Notes: a model not told the origin generated them from the letters alone. DNA of 64,000 nucleotides from Enterovibrio norvegicus_B (GCF_002876705.1 NZ_MDAG01000008.1:62001-126000), one strand, 5' to 3'; counted from the first letter of the stretch, positions 16,949-25,890 are shown. Made by a program: numbers and translations.

Positions 16949-17299
16949 TTAGCCCATTTGAACCACTTCGCGCACTTCAAGTGATACGCCAGGTGATTGG
17001 AAAATCGGGCAGGTTTTCCCCAGTTCGGTTGCTGCTTCAAGGCTGGCTGCGCGCACTATGGAATAGCCACTCACGAGTTCTTTGAATTCCGCTGCCGCAA
17101 TATCTGTCACGACCATATCAGGCGTGACACGTTTGCCCTCAAAATGCAGTGGGGAGCCGCCCGTCACTAGCTCACCGGCTTCCTGCAGTTTGGTCATCCA
17201 CTCTTCCCAGCATTTCATCACTGCGGCCATGTCTTCAGGGGAAGTGTGTTTCATCCATTCTGGGTCACCACCTTGGTAGATAAACATAAATTCTTTCAT
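16949..17299 (-). CDS. DGPF/YCII-domain protein
   Basis: A 116-aa protein. MKEFMFIYQGGDPEW, WEEWMTKLQEAGELVTGGSPL and DGYSIV-like SGYSIVRAASLEAATELGKTCP fit the YCII-related DGPF family. Such proteins are the regular genomic partners of ECF42 sigma factors and are thought to be part of their signalling or output; no reaction is established. It is convergent with the sigma factor here, whereas the two are more often on the same strand. Confidence 0.85.
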   Translation of the reverse strand: MKEFMFIYQGGDPEWMKHTSPEDMAAVMKCWEEWMTKLQEAGELVTGGSPLHFEGKRVTPDMVVTDIAAAEFKELVSGYSIVRAASLEAATELGKTCPIFQSPGVSLEVREVVQMG

Positions 17300-17481
17300 C
17301 TTCGTCTCTCCATATCATGAATTGTTGTTGTGAGATTTGGTCTCGTATAGACAACGTTTGAGGGTGACCAAACGGGGACATTTATTGGTGAAATATAGGC
17401 GATTAAAATGAGGGGTGGCGTGCCAATCATGATAAATCAACACGTTATGCACGAGTTACGTAGTGTAAAAGAAAGAAGAAT

Positions 17482-18645
17482 CTAAAGAATAATGTGCGGG
17501 ATATATCGGGCAACGTCTTGAGTGATCAAACTGGCGTCTTCACGAATGGAAATGCCCGCAGCGCGATCGTTGACGAGCCAACTGCCGATCAAGGTGTAGC
17601 TGTCACCAAACTTAGGGAGCGGTTGGTATTGCTGAACAATCGCCTGTGTGGATGCGTAAGGGCCGTCAGTTTTCACGAAGGATTTACCATCACGGATGAT
17701 TTCGATGTTTGCCCCTTCGCGTGAGAACAAAGGCTTAATGACATAGTCGGTCAATGAAGAGGCCTTTGGGTCGTCAGCGAAATAGGCAGGCAGCAAATTC
17801 GGATGGTTTGGCTGCATTTGCCAAAGCATGGGCAGCAGGGCTTTGTTTGAAAGCACTGATTTCCACATCGGCTCTAGCCAATTCACGGTGGAGGTTTTTA
17901 GGTGTGTGGCATATTCCTCGTCAAACATAAACTCCCACGGGTAGAGCTTAAACATCCAACGAATTGGGCGGTTGGTGAGGTCGATAAATTCGCCATGCGT
18001 GTTGATGCCAATGTCTTCCACGAACACAAAGGCGGTGTGTAGCCCTGCCTCAATGGCGCAATCTTCAAGGTATTGTACCGTGGCCCTGTCTTCTTCAGTG
18101 TCTTTGCAGCAACTGAAATGCAGCGTTTGCCCCGGTTGTCGGCGAGCAAGATCAGCAAAGCGTTGAATGATGAAGTCTTGCAAGATATTGAACTGATCTG
18201 CGCTGCGATGAATGCGGCCGCTGTCGACCACGTCTTCCAGCCACACCCATTGCCAAAACCCTGTCTCAAACAGGGAGGTGGGTGTATCTGCATTGTTCTC
18301 GTAGAGTTTGGCTGGGTTGACGCCGTCATACGCAAAATCAAGGCGAGCATACAGCGAGGGATCGCGACGACGCCACGAGTCTGCGACCAAGTCCCACATG
18401 CTTTCAGGAATGCCGAACCGCTGCAATAACGCATCGTCTCGCACCACTTTTTCCACCACGTCCAAACACATTTGGTGGATGTCTTCCGTCGGTTTCTCTA
18501 AATCTTCCTCAATCTGCTTGAGGTTAAATTGGTAATACGCTGTTTCGTCCCAGTAAGGGGCGTCATACATGGAGTGAAAACCAAACCCGTATTTTTTGGC
18601 GAGTTCACGCCAATGCGGGCGTTCAGAGATATCCCGACGGAACAT
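17482..18645 (-). CDS. Glutathionylspermidine-synthase-like ATP-grasp ligase (YjfC/YgiC type)
   Basis: A 387-aa protein matching E. coli YjfC and YgiC in motifs: RQIEE-like LKQIEEDLEKPTEDIHQMCL, DPSLYARLDFAYDG, LYENNADTPTSLFETGFWQW and PLFSREGANIEI. The fold is the C-terminal synthetase domain of Gsp synthetase, an ATP-grasp enzyme that joins a carboxyl group and an amine. The amidase half of true GspS is absent, and the acceptor is unknown. It is the last gene of a DUF350-DUF1190-ligase operon, the same order as yjfL-yjfM-yjfC. It starts three bases after the DUF1190 stop. Confidence 0.85.
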   Translation of the reverse strand: MFRRDISERPHWRELAKKYGFGFHSMYDAPYWDETAYYQFNLKQIEEDLEKPTEDIHQMCLDVVEKVVRDDALLQRFGIPESMWDLVADSWRRRDPSLYARLDFAYDGVNPAKLYENNADTPTSLFETGFWQWVWLEDVVDSGRIHRSADQFNILQDFIIQRFADLARRQPGQTLHFSCCKDTEEDRATVQYLEDCAIEAGLHTAFVFVEDIGINTHGEFIDLTNRPIRWMFKLYPWEFMFDEEYATHLKTSTVNWLEPMWKSVLSNKALLPMLWQMQPNHPNLLPAYFADDPKASSLTDYVIKPLFSREGANIEIIRDGKSFVKTDGPYASTQAIVQQYQPLPKFGDSYTLIGSWLVNDRAAGISIREDASLITQDVARYIPHIIL

Positions 18646-18648
18646 GTA

Positions 18649-19251
18649 TTAGCTGCCCCTGCTCGATGAGCGTGATGACGATGACACGGACTTACCGAAG
18701 CCGCCGCGTGACATCACTTGACCCACGGTGCCGCCTTTACGGTTAATCGTGCTCGAACTGACATTCACTGCCTTGTTCGCCACGTTGCCAAAAGATTTAC
18801 CATCGCCAGAGAAAAACTTGCCACGGTAGCGATAAAGCGGTTGCGAGTAGTGGCGTTTTTTCTTGCGCTTGAAGTAATCGTCATCCAACCCTCTGGCGAA
18901 GAAGTACCCCGCGAGCGCTGGAATGAAAAACGATGAGTAGCGCTGACAACCGTCCAAGAAATCCATTTCACATTCTTGTTGGTTGTAATAACGCGGCGCG
19001 GATTCAGCGGCATCTCGCAATGCTTCTTGATACGCGATTTCACACTCTTCCATTTGTTCAGGAAATGAATTGCCACATTGGCGTGGGTTTTCGAACACAA
19101 ACCCTTCGGTTTCAGGTTCAAAAAAACACCCAGAAATACCACCAACGAACGCGAAAGGGATCACTTTTGCGGCCTTGTTCATGGCTGAACGTTTAACGTT
19201 ATTGCTGCGCTTTGAGCGGGTAGGTTGTTGCTCGGTATTGTGCTGCGTCAT
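18649..19251 (-). CDS. DUF1190 protein (YjfM/YgiB type)
   Basis: A 200-aa protein. A basic N-terminus is followed by a hydrophobic stretch ending in FVGGISGC (about residues 30-42), which resembles a lipoprotein or signal-anchor site as in YgiB. Then come Cys-containing segments (QCGNSFPEQMEECEIAYQEALRDA, QECEMDFLDGC), and the C-terminus is Ser/Gly rich with RGGFGKSV, which is characteristic of the family. The function is unknown. It is in an operon with the ligase that follows and the DUF350 protein before it, so a cell-envelope role is likely. Confidence 0.82.
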   Translation of the reverse strand: MTQHNTEQQPTRSKRSNNVKRSAMNKAAKVIPFAFVGGISGCFFEPETEGFVFENPRQCGNSFPEQMEECEIAYQEALRDAAESAPRYYNQQECEMDFLDGCQRYSSFFIPALAGYFFARGLDDDYFKRKKKRHYSQPLYRYRGKFFSGDGKSFGNVANKAVNVSSSTINRKGGTVGQVMSRGGFGKSVSSSSRSSSRGS

Positions 19252-19266
19252 GGTGTCTCTCCCGAA

Positions 19267-19683
19267 TTAATAGGTCAGACACGCGGCATTCAAAATGCCA
19301 ATGGACACAGACACCACCGCTAGCACGATACCGGCTGGCAACTCGTCGTTTTCGATGCGCTTGGTCAGCTCTTTCAGTAACAAAAAGCGCACGATCGCGA
19401 AGGCAATAAACTGCGCAACCATGGCAATCACACCCCACACCATGAAATCGACGATGTTGACGGAGTTCTGCGCCGCACCTGCAATAGCAAGGCAGTAGCC
19501 GAGGAATGCGCCGCCTAGCGCAACTGCGGCAGTGACGCTTTTGTCATCCTTGATCAATGACCATTCATCGTACGGCGTGATGCGCACATAGATAAATTTG
19601 AAAATCAGAACGAAGGCAATTGAGGTCGCGAAGTAGATCAGAAAGTTAGGAAGGCCGGAAAGTAGCCCTGCTAGCATGTCCAT
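19267..19683 (-). CDS. DUF350 membrane protein (YjfL type)
   Basis: A 138-aa protein with four hydrophobic segments (about 10-30, 48-70, 80-100, 115-135). The sequence AVALGGAFLGYCLAIAGA followed by DFMVWGVIAMVAQ is the DUF350 pattern. The function is unknown. It is the first gene of the yjfLMC-like operon, 15 bases upstream of the DUF1190 gene. Confidence 0.85.
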   Translation of the reverse strand: MDMLAGLLSGLPNFLIYFATSIAFVLIFKFIYVRITPYDEWSLIKDDKSVTAAVALGGAFLGYCLAIAGAAQNSVNIVDFMVWGVIAMVAQFIAFAIVRFLLLKELTKRIENDELPAGIVLAVVSVSIGILNAACLTY

Positions 19684-19880
19684 AGTGAGTCCCTGTTAGT
19701 AATTCGATGAAGCGCTATCCTTGCGGTTGCATCACCCAGAATTGACTGAGGACAGCGCGTGAATACTCTATCGAAATTCGTGAGCGGCATGTGTTCTAAA
19801 GATTAAACAATGCGTTGATTAAGATATAAAAAGCGTAGGCGATGGACGTCGCTATTTAAAGCGCGTCCATGCCAAGGTTT

Positions 19881-20375
19881 TTATTTTGACGTGTGTCGTT
19901 CTAGGGCGTGACGCTGCAATGCTTCCAGCGCTTTCATGAGGTCGCGGTAGTGCGTTCCACTCAGGCTATCAAGAATGTCGGCTTCCCATTCAAGCGCGCG
20001 AGGGACAACACGCTCGTAGAGTGCCAATCCTTCTTCGGTGAGGCCGATTGCCGCGCTTCGTTGGTCGTTTTCCGCTTTATGTCGCTCAATCAACCCTTTT
20101 TGTTCCATTGTGGTTAACGTGCGCGACACTTTGACTTTATCAAGGTTTGTCATTTCGACCAGTTGACGAGAGATCAACATCCCGTGTGTCCCAAGGTTTG
20201 CCAATACTCGCCATTCTGGGCGCGACAACCCAAACTCGCCTTTGTAGGACTTCTCTAAGTTTTCTGATACCAACTCTGCAGTTTGCACCAGTTTATAGGG
20301 CAAGAAGTCGTCCAAGTCGAAACTGATGTCGGATTTACGCTCAATGTTGAGCGATTTATTTGCTGCGTTACTCAT
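19881..20375 (-). CDS. MarR-family transcriptional regulator
   Basis: A 164-aa winged-helix protein. RPEWRVLANLGTHGMLISRQLVEMTNLDKVKVSRTL is the MarR helix-turn-helix, and KGLIERHKAENDQRSAAIGLTEEG is the wing with its usual DxR motif. It is the last gene on the strand of the TRAP operon, 38 bases after dctM, so it is probably co-transcribed and may control the operon by sensing its substrate. Two similar dyads upstream of the operon (23299-23312 and 23475-23488) are candidate sites. Confidence 0.85.
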   Translation of the reverse strand: MSNAANKSLNIERKSDISFDLDDFLPYKLVQTAELVSENLEKSYKGEFGLSRPEWRVLANLGTHGMLISRQLVEMTNLDKVKVSRTLTTMEQKGLIERHKAENDQRSAAIGLTEEGLALYERVVPRALEWEADILDSLSGTHYRDLMKALEALQRHALERHTSK

Positions 20376-20413
20376 GGTTTTTCCTTTCCCTTGTTCCCTG
20401 CGGCAAACCTTCT

Positions 20414-21715
20414 CTATCCATAAAGCAACTCAGGAAGTGCGAGTGCGATAGAAGGAACCGCGACGATCAACGCCAGTCGGAACATGTCTGCCGTCCAAAA
20501 TGGAACAATGCCCTTAAAAATGGTTTTGGTGTTTACGTCTTTGACCACGCCTGACAGCACGAACACGTTCATCCCCACGGGCGGCGTGATTAAGCTGATT
20601 TCTGTTACGACCACCACCAAGATGCCAAACCATACCAAATCGAAGCCCATGCTTTGTACCAAAGGGTAGAAAACGGGCACAGTTAACAAGAGCATGGACA
20701 TGCTCTCAAACACGCAGCCGAGCAGAATGTAGATAAACAAAATCGCCATAAGCACCATGAAAGGTGATAACGACAAGCCTGTGACGGCTTCGACCAGCGC
20801 ATCGGTAAAGCCAGCGCGATTGATGAAGTTGGAGAAGATGAGCGCTGAAATCACCACACTGAATAACACAGCAGTGGTTTTTGCGGAATCGACCAATACA
20901 TCAAACAAGCTTTGTAATGTGAGTTGGCGTTTTAGCGTGGCGATAAGCAGCGCGCCTGCCGCACCGATGCCCGCCGCTTCTGTGGGGGTGAATGCTCCCG
21001 CGTAAATACCGCCCATCACCAACACAAACAATGACAGTGTGGAGAACACACCGCGTAGTGCTTGCCAACGTTGAGGCCAAGACAGTTTCTCCATCGGCGG
21101 TGCTGTCGATGGTGAGCGAAACACGACCCAGCGCACGGCGGCAAGGTACAAGGCAATACCGAGTATCCCAGGCACCAAACCTGCGGCAAACAGCTCACGA
21201 ATACTGGTTTCGGTTAAAAGCCCGTACACCACTAACATCACGCTCGGCGGAATCAATATGCCCAGCGTGCCGCCAGCTGCGATAGACGCGGCAGCCAAAC
21301 TGTCTTGGTAGCCGTATTTTCGCATCGGTGGCATGGCCACTTTTGACATGGTGGCCGCTGTGGCAAGGCTTGAACCACAAATGGCAGAGAATCCGCCACA
21401 AGCGAGGATCGTCGCCATGGAAAGCCCACCTTTACGGTGTCCGACGAACGCATTGCTGGCCGCGTAAAGCTCGTGTGATAACCCTGCGCGGTTGACCAAA
21501 TTCCCCATCAACACGAACAGAGGGATCACAGACAAGCTGTAATCTTGCCCCGTGTCGATGATGCGGCGCGAAGCCATGGACAAGGTGGCTGACCAATTAA
21601 AATCGACCAGCGCGCCAAAGCCCAAGAAGCCCACGATTCCCATGGCATAGGCGAGGGGAATACGCGCCAGTACTAGTATCAACAAGCAAATAAACCCAAT
21701 GATGGTGACCGTCAT
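20414..21715 (-). CDS. TRAP transporter large permease (DctM type)
   Basis: A 433-aa membrane protein with about 12 hydrophobic helices. GNLVNRAGLSHELYAASNAFVGHRKGG, CGSSLATAATMSKVAMPPMRKYGY, LGILIPPSVMLVVYG and LITPPVGMNVFV are DctM hallmarks. It forms the sodium-coupled transport unit with the small subunit. Its start overlaps the small-subunit stop by four bases (ATGA), which implies translational coupling. The substrate is set by the binding protein at 22251. Confidence 0.92.
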   Translation of the reverse strand: MTVTIIGFICLLILVLARIPLAYAMGIVGFLGFGALVDFNWSATLSMASRRIIDTGQDYSLSVIPLFVLMGNLVNRAGLSHELYAASNAFVGHRKGGLSMATILACGGFSAICGSSLATAATMSKVAMPPMRKYGYQDSLAAASIAAGGTLGILIPPSVMLVVYGLLTETSIRELFAAGLVPGILGIALYLAAVRWVVFRSPSTAPPMEKLSWPQRWQALRGVFSTLSLFVLVMGGIYAGAFTPTEAAGIGAAGALLIATLKRQLTLQSLFDVLVDSAKTTAVLFSVVISALIFSNFINRAGFTDALVEAVTGLSLSPFMVLMAILFIYILLGCVFESMSMLLLTVPVFYPLVQSMGFDLVWFGILVVVVTEISLITPPVGMNVFVLSGVVKDVNTKTIFKGIVPFWTADMFRLALIVAVPSIALALPELLYG

Positions 21716-22251
21716 AATGGCTCTCCCATCGATGATGTATTGTTGTTATCAGCAGAATCAAGCGATGCTGGATTTTTCCCTGTGGCATACAAGCCCGCCA
21801 TCAAGAGCGTCAGTACCATGGAAAACCATCCAGCCACTGAAATGAAATACATCACAAACCCATTGGGAATGCCGAGCACATCGGTTTCTTCGCCGTAGGA
21901 CAAGGATCTTGCCCCTAAGCCCCATACTTTCCACGCCACCAGACCCAACGCAAAGGCGCAGCCCAGGCTCAGCAGCACTTGTCGTACACGCGCCACACCT
22001 TCGGGGAACCAATCATCAAGCAGATCGACACAAATGTGCTCCTCGCTCCATGTGATCAGAGGGAAGGCTGAAAACACCACGAGGGCTAACAGGATCTCGA
22101 CCATTTCGACGCTGCCTGACAAGGGAACGCTAAAGAAATAGCGTCCCACAACGTCAATGACAGTGACCAACAACATGGCGAACAATGACAGTGCCGTAAT
22201 GGCTGCCAGAGCGTGTCGCAGGTAGCGGGTGATTGTTAAAACAAACGGCAT
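21712..22251 (-). CDS. TRAP transporter small permease (DctQ type)
   Basis: A 179-aa protein with four membrane helices. VTVIDVVGRYFFSVPLSGSVEMVEILLALVVFSAFPLITW is the family pattern. It joins the large permease in the inner membrane. Its ATG overlaps the dctP stop by one base (TAATG). Confidence 0.88.
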   Translation of the reverse strand: MPFVLTITRYLRHALAAITALSLFAMLLVTVIDVVGRYFFSVPLSGSVEMVEILLALVVFSAFPLITWSEEHICVDLLDDWFPEGVARVRQVLLSLGCAFALGLVAWKVWGLGARSLSYGEETDVLGIPNGFVMYFISVAGWFSMVLTLLMAGLYATGKNPASLDSADNNNTSSMGEPL

Positions 22252-23282
22252 TATTCAGCACCCAGTTCGCGGACTTGTGATTGATAAAAGTCCAACGCGG
22301 CTTGTGGATCGCTAATGCGTTTTTTCTTGGCGGTTTTTAGCCAATCTTCTTGTAACCCTTCAGAAAAGGTTTTGGCTTGTTCAATCATGTCAGGTGACGC
22401 GGCGTTTACGTTGCCATTTTGAGCCAATGTGTCTTCCAAGCCTGCTTTGTCTGCGTCATCCATCATTTTGCCAAACAGACGCGAGAGCTTTTCTCCCGAA
22501 ACGGACAATATCGCCGCACGATCTTCATCCGACAAACTGTCTAGGGTGTCTGGGTTCATCAGAATGCTGAAGGATCCGCGGTAAAGGCCGCCGGGGAAGG
22601 TCACCACATTGGGGGCGATTTCATTGAGGCGGAAGCTTTTCAACGTTTCTAACGTGAAGAATGCGCCATCAACCACACCTTGAGATAAGGCTTCATACAC
22701 CTTGGTCGGTGGCATTGCGACAGGGGCAACACCCATGCGTTTGCCGATGGTGGACATGACATCGCCCGCCATGCGCATTTTCTTCCCTTTCAAATCCTCG
22801 AACGTGGTGACGGGCTCGCGGGTGATGATCACACCTGGCCCATGAACACCCACGGCGAGCACCTCAAGGCCACGATGCTCTCTCCCTTTTTTGAGATATT
22901 TGTCATAGGTGCGCCAGTAAGCCACGGACATATCTTCCGATGACAAGGTGTTGTCGAAGGTCGGGATTTCCGGCAGCTTCGTCAGTTCGAATCGTCCGGG
23001 TTTGAAACCATGAAAGAACCAAGTCACATCACCGATGCCATCGGTAACAATGTCGGCCTGTGCGGGTGGAGGTCCCATGTTGTATTCCACTTTTACGTTC
23101 ACACGCCCTTCGGTGGCTTTTTCAACCCATTTACCCCAAGTCGGCCATACTGTGGTGTTTATGCCGTGATTGGGGGATGCCCATGAACTGATACGCAGGG
23201 TTTTCTCTGCCGCTTGAGCCTGCAATGCAATGCTCATCATCAGAGGAGTAATGAGATATGCGGTCCATTTCCATACTGCCAT
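22251..23282 (-). CDS. TRAP transporter substrate-binding protein (DctP type)
   Basis: A 343-aa periplasmic protein. A signal peptide (about residues 1-24, ending ALQAQA) precedes the mature sequence AEKTLRISSWASPNHGINTTVWPTWG. The substrate clamp regions DLKGKKMRMAGDVMSTIGKRMG and KVYEALSQGVVDGAFFTLE are typical, and the Arg in KMRM is the usual carboxylate-binding position. The ligand is therefore likely an organic acid. It is the first gene of dctPQM-marR. Two inverted repeats lie upstream. Confidence 0.9.
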   Translation of the reverse strand: MAVWKWTAYLITPLMMSIALQAQAAEKTLRISSWASPNHGINTTVWPTWGKWVEKATEGRVNVKVEYNMGPPPAQADIVTDGIGDVTWFFHGFKPGRFELTKLPEIPTFDNTLSSEDMSVAYWRTYDKYLKKGREHRGLEVLAVGVHGPGVIITREPVTTFEDLKGKKMRMAGDVMSTIGKRMGVAPVAMPPTKVYEALSQGVVDGAFFTLETLKSFRLNEIAPNVVTFPGGLYRGSFSILMNPDTLDSLSDEDRAAILSVSGEKLSRLFGKMMDDADKAGLEDTLAQNGNVNAASPDMIEQAKTFSEGLQEDWLKTAKKKRISDPQAALDFYQSQVRELGAE

Positions 23283-23298
23283 GCCACGCTTCCTTATG

Positions 23299-23312
23299 GT
23301 TTCATTTGAAAC
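23299..23312. promoter_or_regulatory. Dyad GTTTCA-TT-TGAAAC upstream of dctP
   Basis: A 6-bp perfect inverted repeat with a two-base centre, 17 bases before the dctP start codon. It matches a second site at 23475-23488 and may be an operator. Confidence 0.45.
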
Positions 23313-23474
23313 ATATCGCCTTTAACTGTCAGAGAGTTTTCTGAAGCGGATAAAGGCTGCTTTTCGGTGCTAGATGTTAATAATTAAGCCTATATAAAAG
23401 CGATTGGCAATGCTTTGTGTGAATGAAATGTTAACTTGTCTCGTTTGTGAGGAGCAATATTCTCATGGTTTATT

Positions 23475-23488
23475 GTTTCAAATGATAC
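23475..23488. promoter_or_regulatory. Second dyad GTTTCA-AA-TGATAC upstream of dctP
   Basis: The same arms as 23299-23312 with one mismatch; the centres are 176 bases apart. The pair suggests a two-site operator for the TRAP operon. Confidence 0.4.
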
Positions 23489-23583
23489 TAATTGAGGGTG
23501 TGGAGTGGCTTATCGACCCCGTAGATATAGGTTCAATATGCAATGGGTGGGGGGCATTGCGAGCGCGCGAAAAGATGGGCTGA

Positions 23584-23620
23584 AACAAAAAACGGACAGG
23601 TACATGCATACCTGTCCGTT
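23584..23620 (-). terminator. Rho-independent terminator after rsgA
   Basis: A 12-bp perfect stem, AACGGACAGGTA (23591-23602) with TACCTGTCCGTT (23609-23620). On the minus strand it is followed by TTTTTTGTTTC. Confidence 0.85.
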
Positions 23621-23684
23621 GATCTTGCTTGGCTTACTAGACAACACCCGCTTAGGGAATGGGTGTCATCCGTTTTGTGTAATG

Positions 23685-24758
23685 TTAGAACCCTTTCTTC
23701 ATATGACGATGACTGGATTGCACCGTGTTCACCATTTTGGTGAAGGCTTTATCCTTTGCGCGTTTTTGCGCCATGGTTGCCGAGTTGCGAGCATCTTCCT
23801 CTTGCAGTTTGAGGTAATTGTTCAAACGGCGTTCGTCGATCTCTCCGGCTTTCAAGGCTGCACGAATAGCACAGCCGGGTTCGTTACCATGGTGGCAGTC
23901 GCCAAATCGACATTGCGTTTCAAGTTCTTTGATTTCGGCAAACAGGGTGTTGAGCCCGTCCTCACTATCAAAGATTTTCAATTCACGCATTCCCGGCGTG
24001 TCGAGTAACACAGCGCCTGAAGGCAAACAGTGCAGGCTTCTTGCTGTCGTGGTGTGGCGACCTTTGCTATCACTTTCACGAATCCCGCCAGTTGCTTGAA
24101 CGGAATCCCCCAACAAGGTGTTCACTAAGGTGGATTTACCCACGCCAGATGACCCCATCACGACCAACGTTTTTCCCGATTTTAGCCAAGGGCTAAGGGC
24201 GCTCGTGGTGTGTTCGTCGAGCGCGTTTACCGCTTCAACCGCCAAAAAAGGCGCCAATGCTTCGACAGAACGAAGGGTGTCATTCACATCTAACGCGTTG
24301 CCGTCTGCATCAAGACTACTTTCAGCAAGATCTCGTTTGGTTAAGACCACCACAGGTTCAACGGATGCGTCTGCACACATCGCCAAATAGCGTTCGATGC
24401 GGTTCAGGTTGAAGTCATGATCCAACGCGCACACCACAAATGCGGTGTCGATGTTGGCGGCAATCAGCTGCTCAATCACTTTGGTGCCTGCGCCTTTGCG
24501 CGCAAACAAAGATTGGCGATCGAGCTGGCGAATGAACTGACCGTCATCATCCAATAAAAGCCAATCACCTACCGTCATACTGGGAAACGATGGGCGGATT
24601 TCAAGCGATTCGGTGCCCGATTCGCTGATCAGTACATAGTGGCTACGGTGATGCTCTGCAATTCTGGCGATACGACAATTTTCGTAATCTTCCAGAGTCA
24701 GTTGTTGTTGAAATACAGGTTGCCAGCCAAGTTGGCTTAATGTTTTTAAAGATGTCAT
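23685..24758 (-). CDS. rsgA: Ribosome small-subunit-dependent GTPase RsgA
   Basis: A 357-aa circularly permuted GTPase. Motif order is G4 TKRD (140-143), G1 GSSGVGKS (202-209) and G3 DTPG (253-256). The C-terminal zinc site is C283, C288, H290 and C296. An OB-fold precedes the GTPase domain. RsgA helps late maturation of the 30S ribosomal subunit. The usual gammaproteobacterial neighbour orn is not present, so this may be the second, stand-alone RsgA paralogue found in many vibrios; that is inference. A 13-codon ORF with a strong ribosome site lies 160 bases upstream on the same strand and may be a leader peptide. Confidence 0.92.
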   Translation of the reverse strand: MTSLKTLSQLGWQPVFQQQLTLEDYENCRIARIAEHHRSHYVLISESGTESLEIRPSFPSMTVGDWLLLDDDGQFIRQLDRQSLFARKGAGTKVIEQLIAANIDTAFVVCALDHDFNLNRIERYLAMCADASVEPVVVLTKRDLAESSLDADGNALDVNDTLRSVEALAPFLAVEAVNALDEHTTSALSPWLKSGKTLVVMGSSGVGKSTLVNTLLGDSVQATGGIRESDSKGRHTTTARSLHCLPSGAVLLDTPGMRELKIFDSEDGLNTLFAEIKELETQCRFGDCHHGNEPGCAIRAALKAGEIDERRLNNYLKLQEEDARNSATMAQKRAKDKAFTKMVNTVQSSHRHMKKGF

Positions 24759-24918
24759 TGCTTTTCCCTACGCACAGAGAGTCGCTCTGTGTGTTTGTGT
24801 AACAGAGTGTTGTAGGGTCGAATCAATTTGGAAAGACCCCGGTCGAGATTCACCGGGCAAAGGAAGGGTGTCGCTGAGGGCGTAAACGCGGTTTTACCGA
24901 TCGTTTAAAATGCGCTAC

Positions 24919-24960
24919 TTAGCGTACGATTCCTGCCGGGTGGGTCATTGCTACAATCAT
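24919..24960 (-). CDS. Possible 13-aa leader peptide upstream of rsgA
   Basis: The minus strand reads AGGAGG, six bases, then ATG at 24960. The ORF encodes MIVAMTHPAGIVR and stops at a TAA at 24919-24921. The ribosome site is the best in the neighbourhood. Between it and rsgA lie about 160 bases with a CCCGGT/ACCGGG hairpin. The arrangement resembles a regulatory leader ORF. It is too short for family assignment. Confidence 0.45.
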   Translation of the reverse strand: MIVAMTHPAGIVR

Positions 24961-25160
24961 CTTGTTCCTCCTGGTTGCGTTACTTTATTGGTATTGGTTC
25001 GTTCGGCGCTTTGCCGTCAATTGCGCGAATTTATCATGAGTTTCTTTTCCCTGTAAAGAGTATTGATATAACACCTGCACCCATGCAGTTTTATCGGGGA
25101 AGCGAAATAAATATTGGACAAGATGGACGGGGGTATTGAATAGGGATGTATCTAATAGAA

Positions 25161-25210
25161 ACGTCGCCTATTGCCATGTGGGCACTTGAGGGATTAACGA
25201 TAGGCGACGT
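25161..25210 (-). terminator. Long hairpin downstream of the 66-aa gene
   Basis: An 11-bp perfect stem, ACGTCGCCTAT (25161-25171) with ATAGGCGACGT (25200-25210), around a 28-base loop that can itself fold (TGCC/GGCA). A second hairpin, TAACGCC/GGCGTTA (25213-25231), covers the stop codon. There is no clear T run. Confidence 0.45.
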
Positions 25211-25218
25211 GATAACGC

Positions 25219-25419
25219 CTATTGGGCGTTAGTGTCTTGGTCCAGAAGTTTTCGCAGGTGATTACCTTTGTTGAGCTCGATTTTATATGCTGCCAACAGG
25301 GTAGAAAGATCGCTCAGTTTTACGGTGCAGTTATCTGAATTATCGATGGTGTTTGTAGCATCTTTATTGAGGCGTTCAAGTGTCTCGCGCATCGCGTAAG
25401 TATCGGTTGTGATCGACAT
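25219..25419 (-). CDS. Small protein, 66 aa, unknown
   Basis: ATG at 25419 is preceded by AAAGGAGG on the minus strand, a strong ribosome site, so I use this start and not the longer frame from 25503. The 66 residues are soluble, with helical stretches (RETLERLNKDATNTI, LSDLSTLLAAYKIELN). Two hairpins follow the stop. I do not recognise the family. It lies between rsgA and the divergent prolyl oligopeptidase. Confidence 0.6.
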   Translation of the reverse strand: MSITTDTYAMRETLERLNKDATNTIDNSDNCTVKLSDLSTLLAAYKIELNKGNHLRKLLDQDTNAQ

Positions 25420-25890
25420 TATTTTGCCTCCTTTCTTATCAGCTCGGCGACTATTTAAGCAGATGTTCCGGCACGTGAGCAATCGAGATTTCCTGCTAGT
25501 CACTGAGAATCATTGATGGTGTGAATGAAAAAGATCACCTTTTGTGTCGGTAAAATGAAATGCCCAGAAAATCACCCTTTAGTTCGCTCATAGTAAAATT
25601 AATTAGTTACCTCGATATTTAATACTAAGGCGTCGAAAAAGCATCTCGTGCTTGGTTGTTGAAAATTAAGGGAACGGTCGTGTTTATCGGTTATATATTT
25701 TGCGAGTTATGTCGAAAAAAATTGGATGAGAGAGAGGGGGTATAAATCGAAACAAGGGATATTTCCATCGATAGGTGGAGACAATATTGCCTCAGAGACG
25801 TTGAATACTGTGCTGTTTGGGTAGAAACGTTAGGCAGAAGTTCGCGCCTTTCGTTATGATAAAAAACATAACGTCAGCACGGAGTAACAC
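25420..25890. other. AT-rich intergenic region
   Basis: A 471-base divergent gap between the 66-aa gene and the oligopeptidase. It should hold both promoters. I see no further gene or clear dyad. Confidence 0.5.

Larger units (their letters stand above)
23283..23684. other. Intergenic region between dctP and rsgA, with regulatory dyads
   Basis: A 402-base non-coding stretch. It holds two related dyads on the dctP side and the rsgA terminator on the other. No supported gene is seen in it. Confidence 0.5.
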
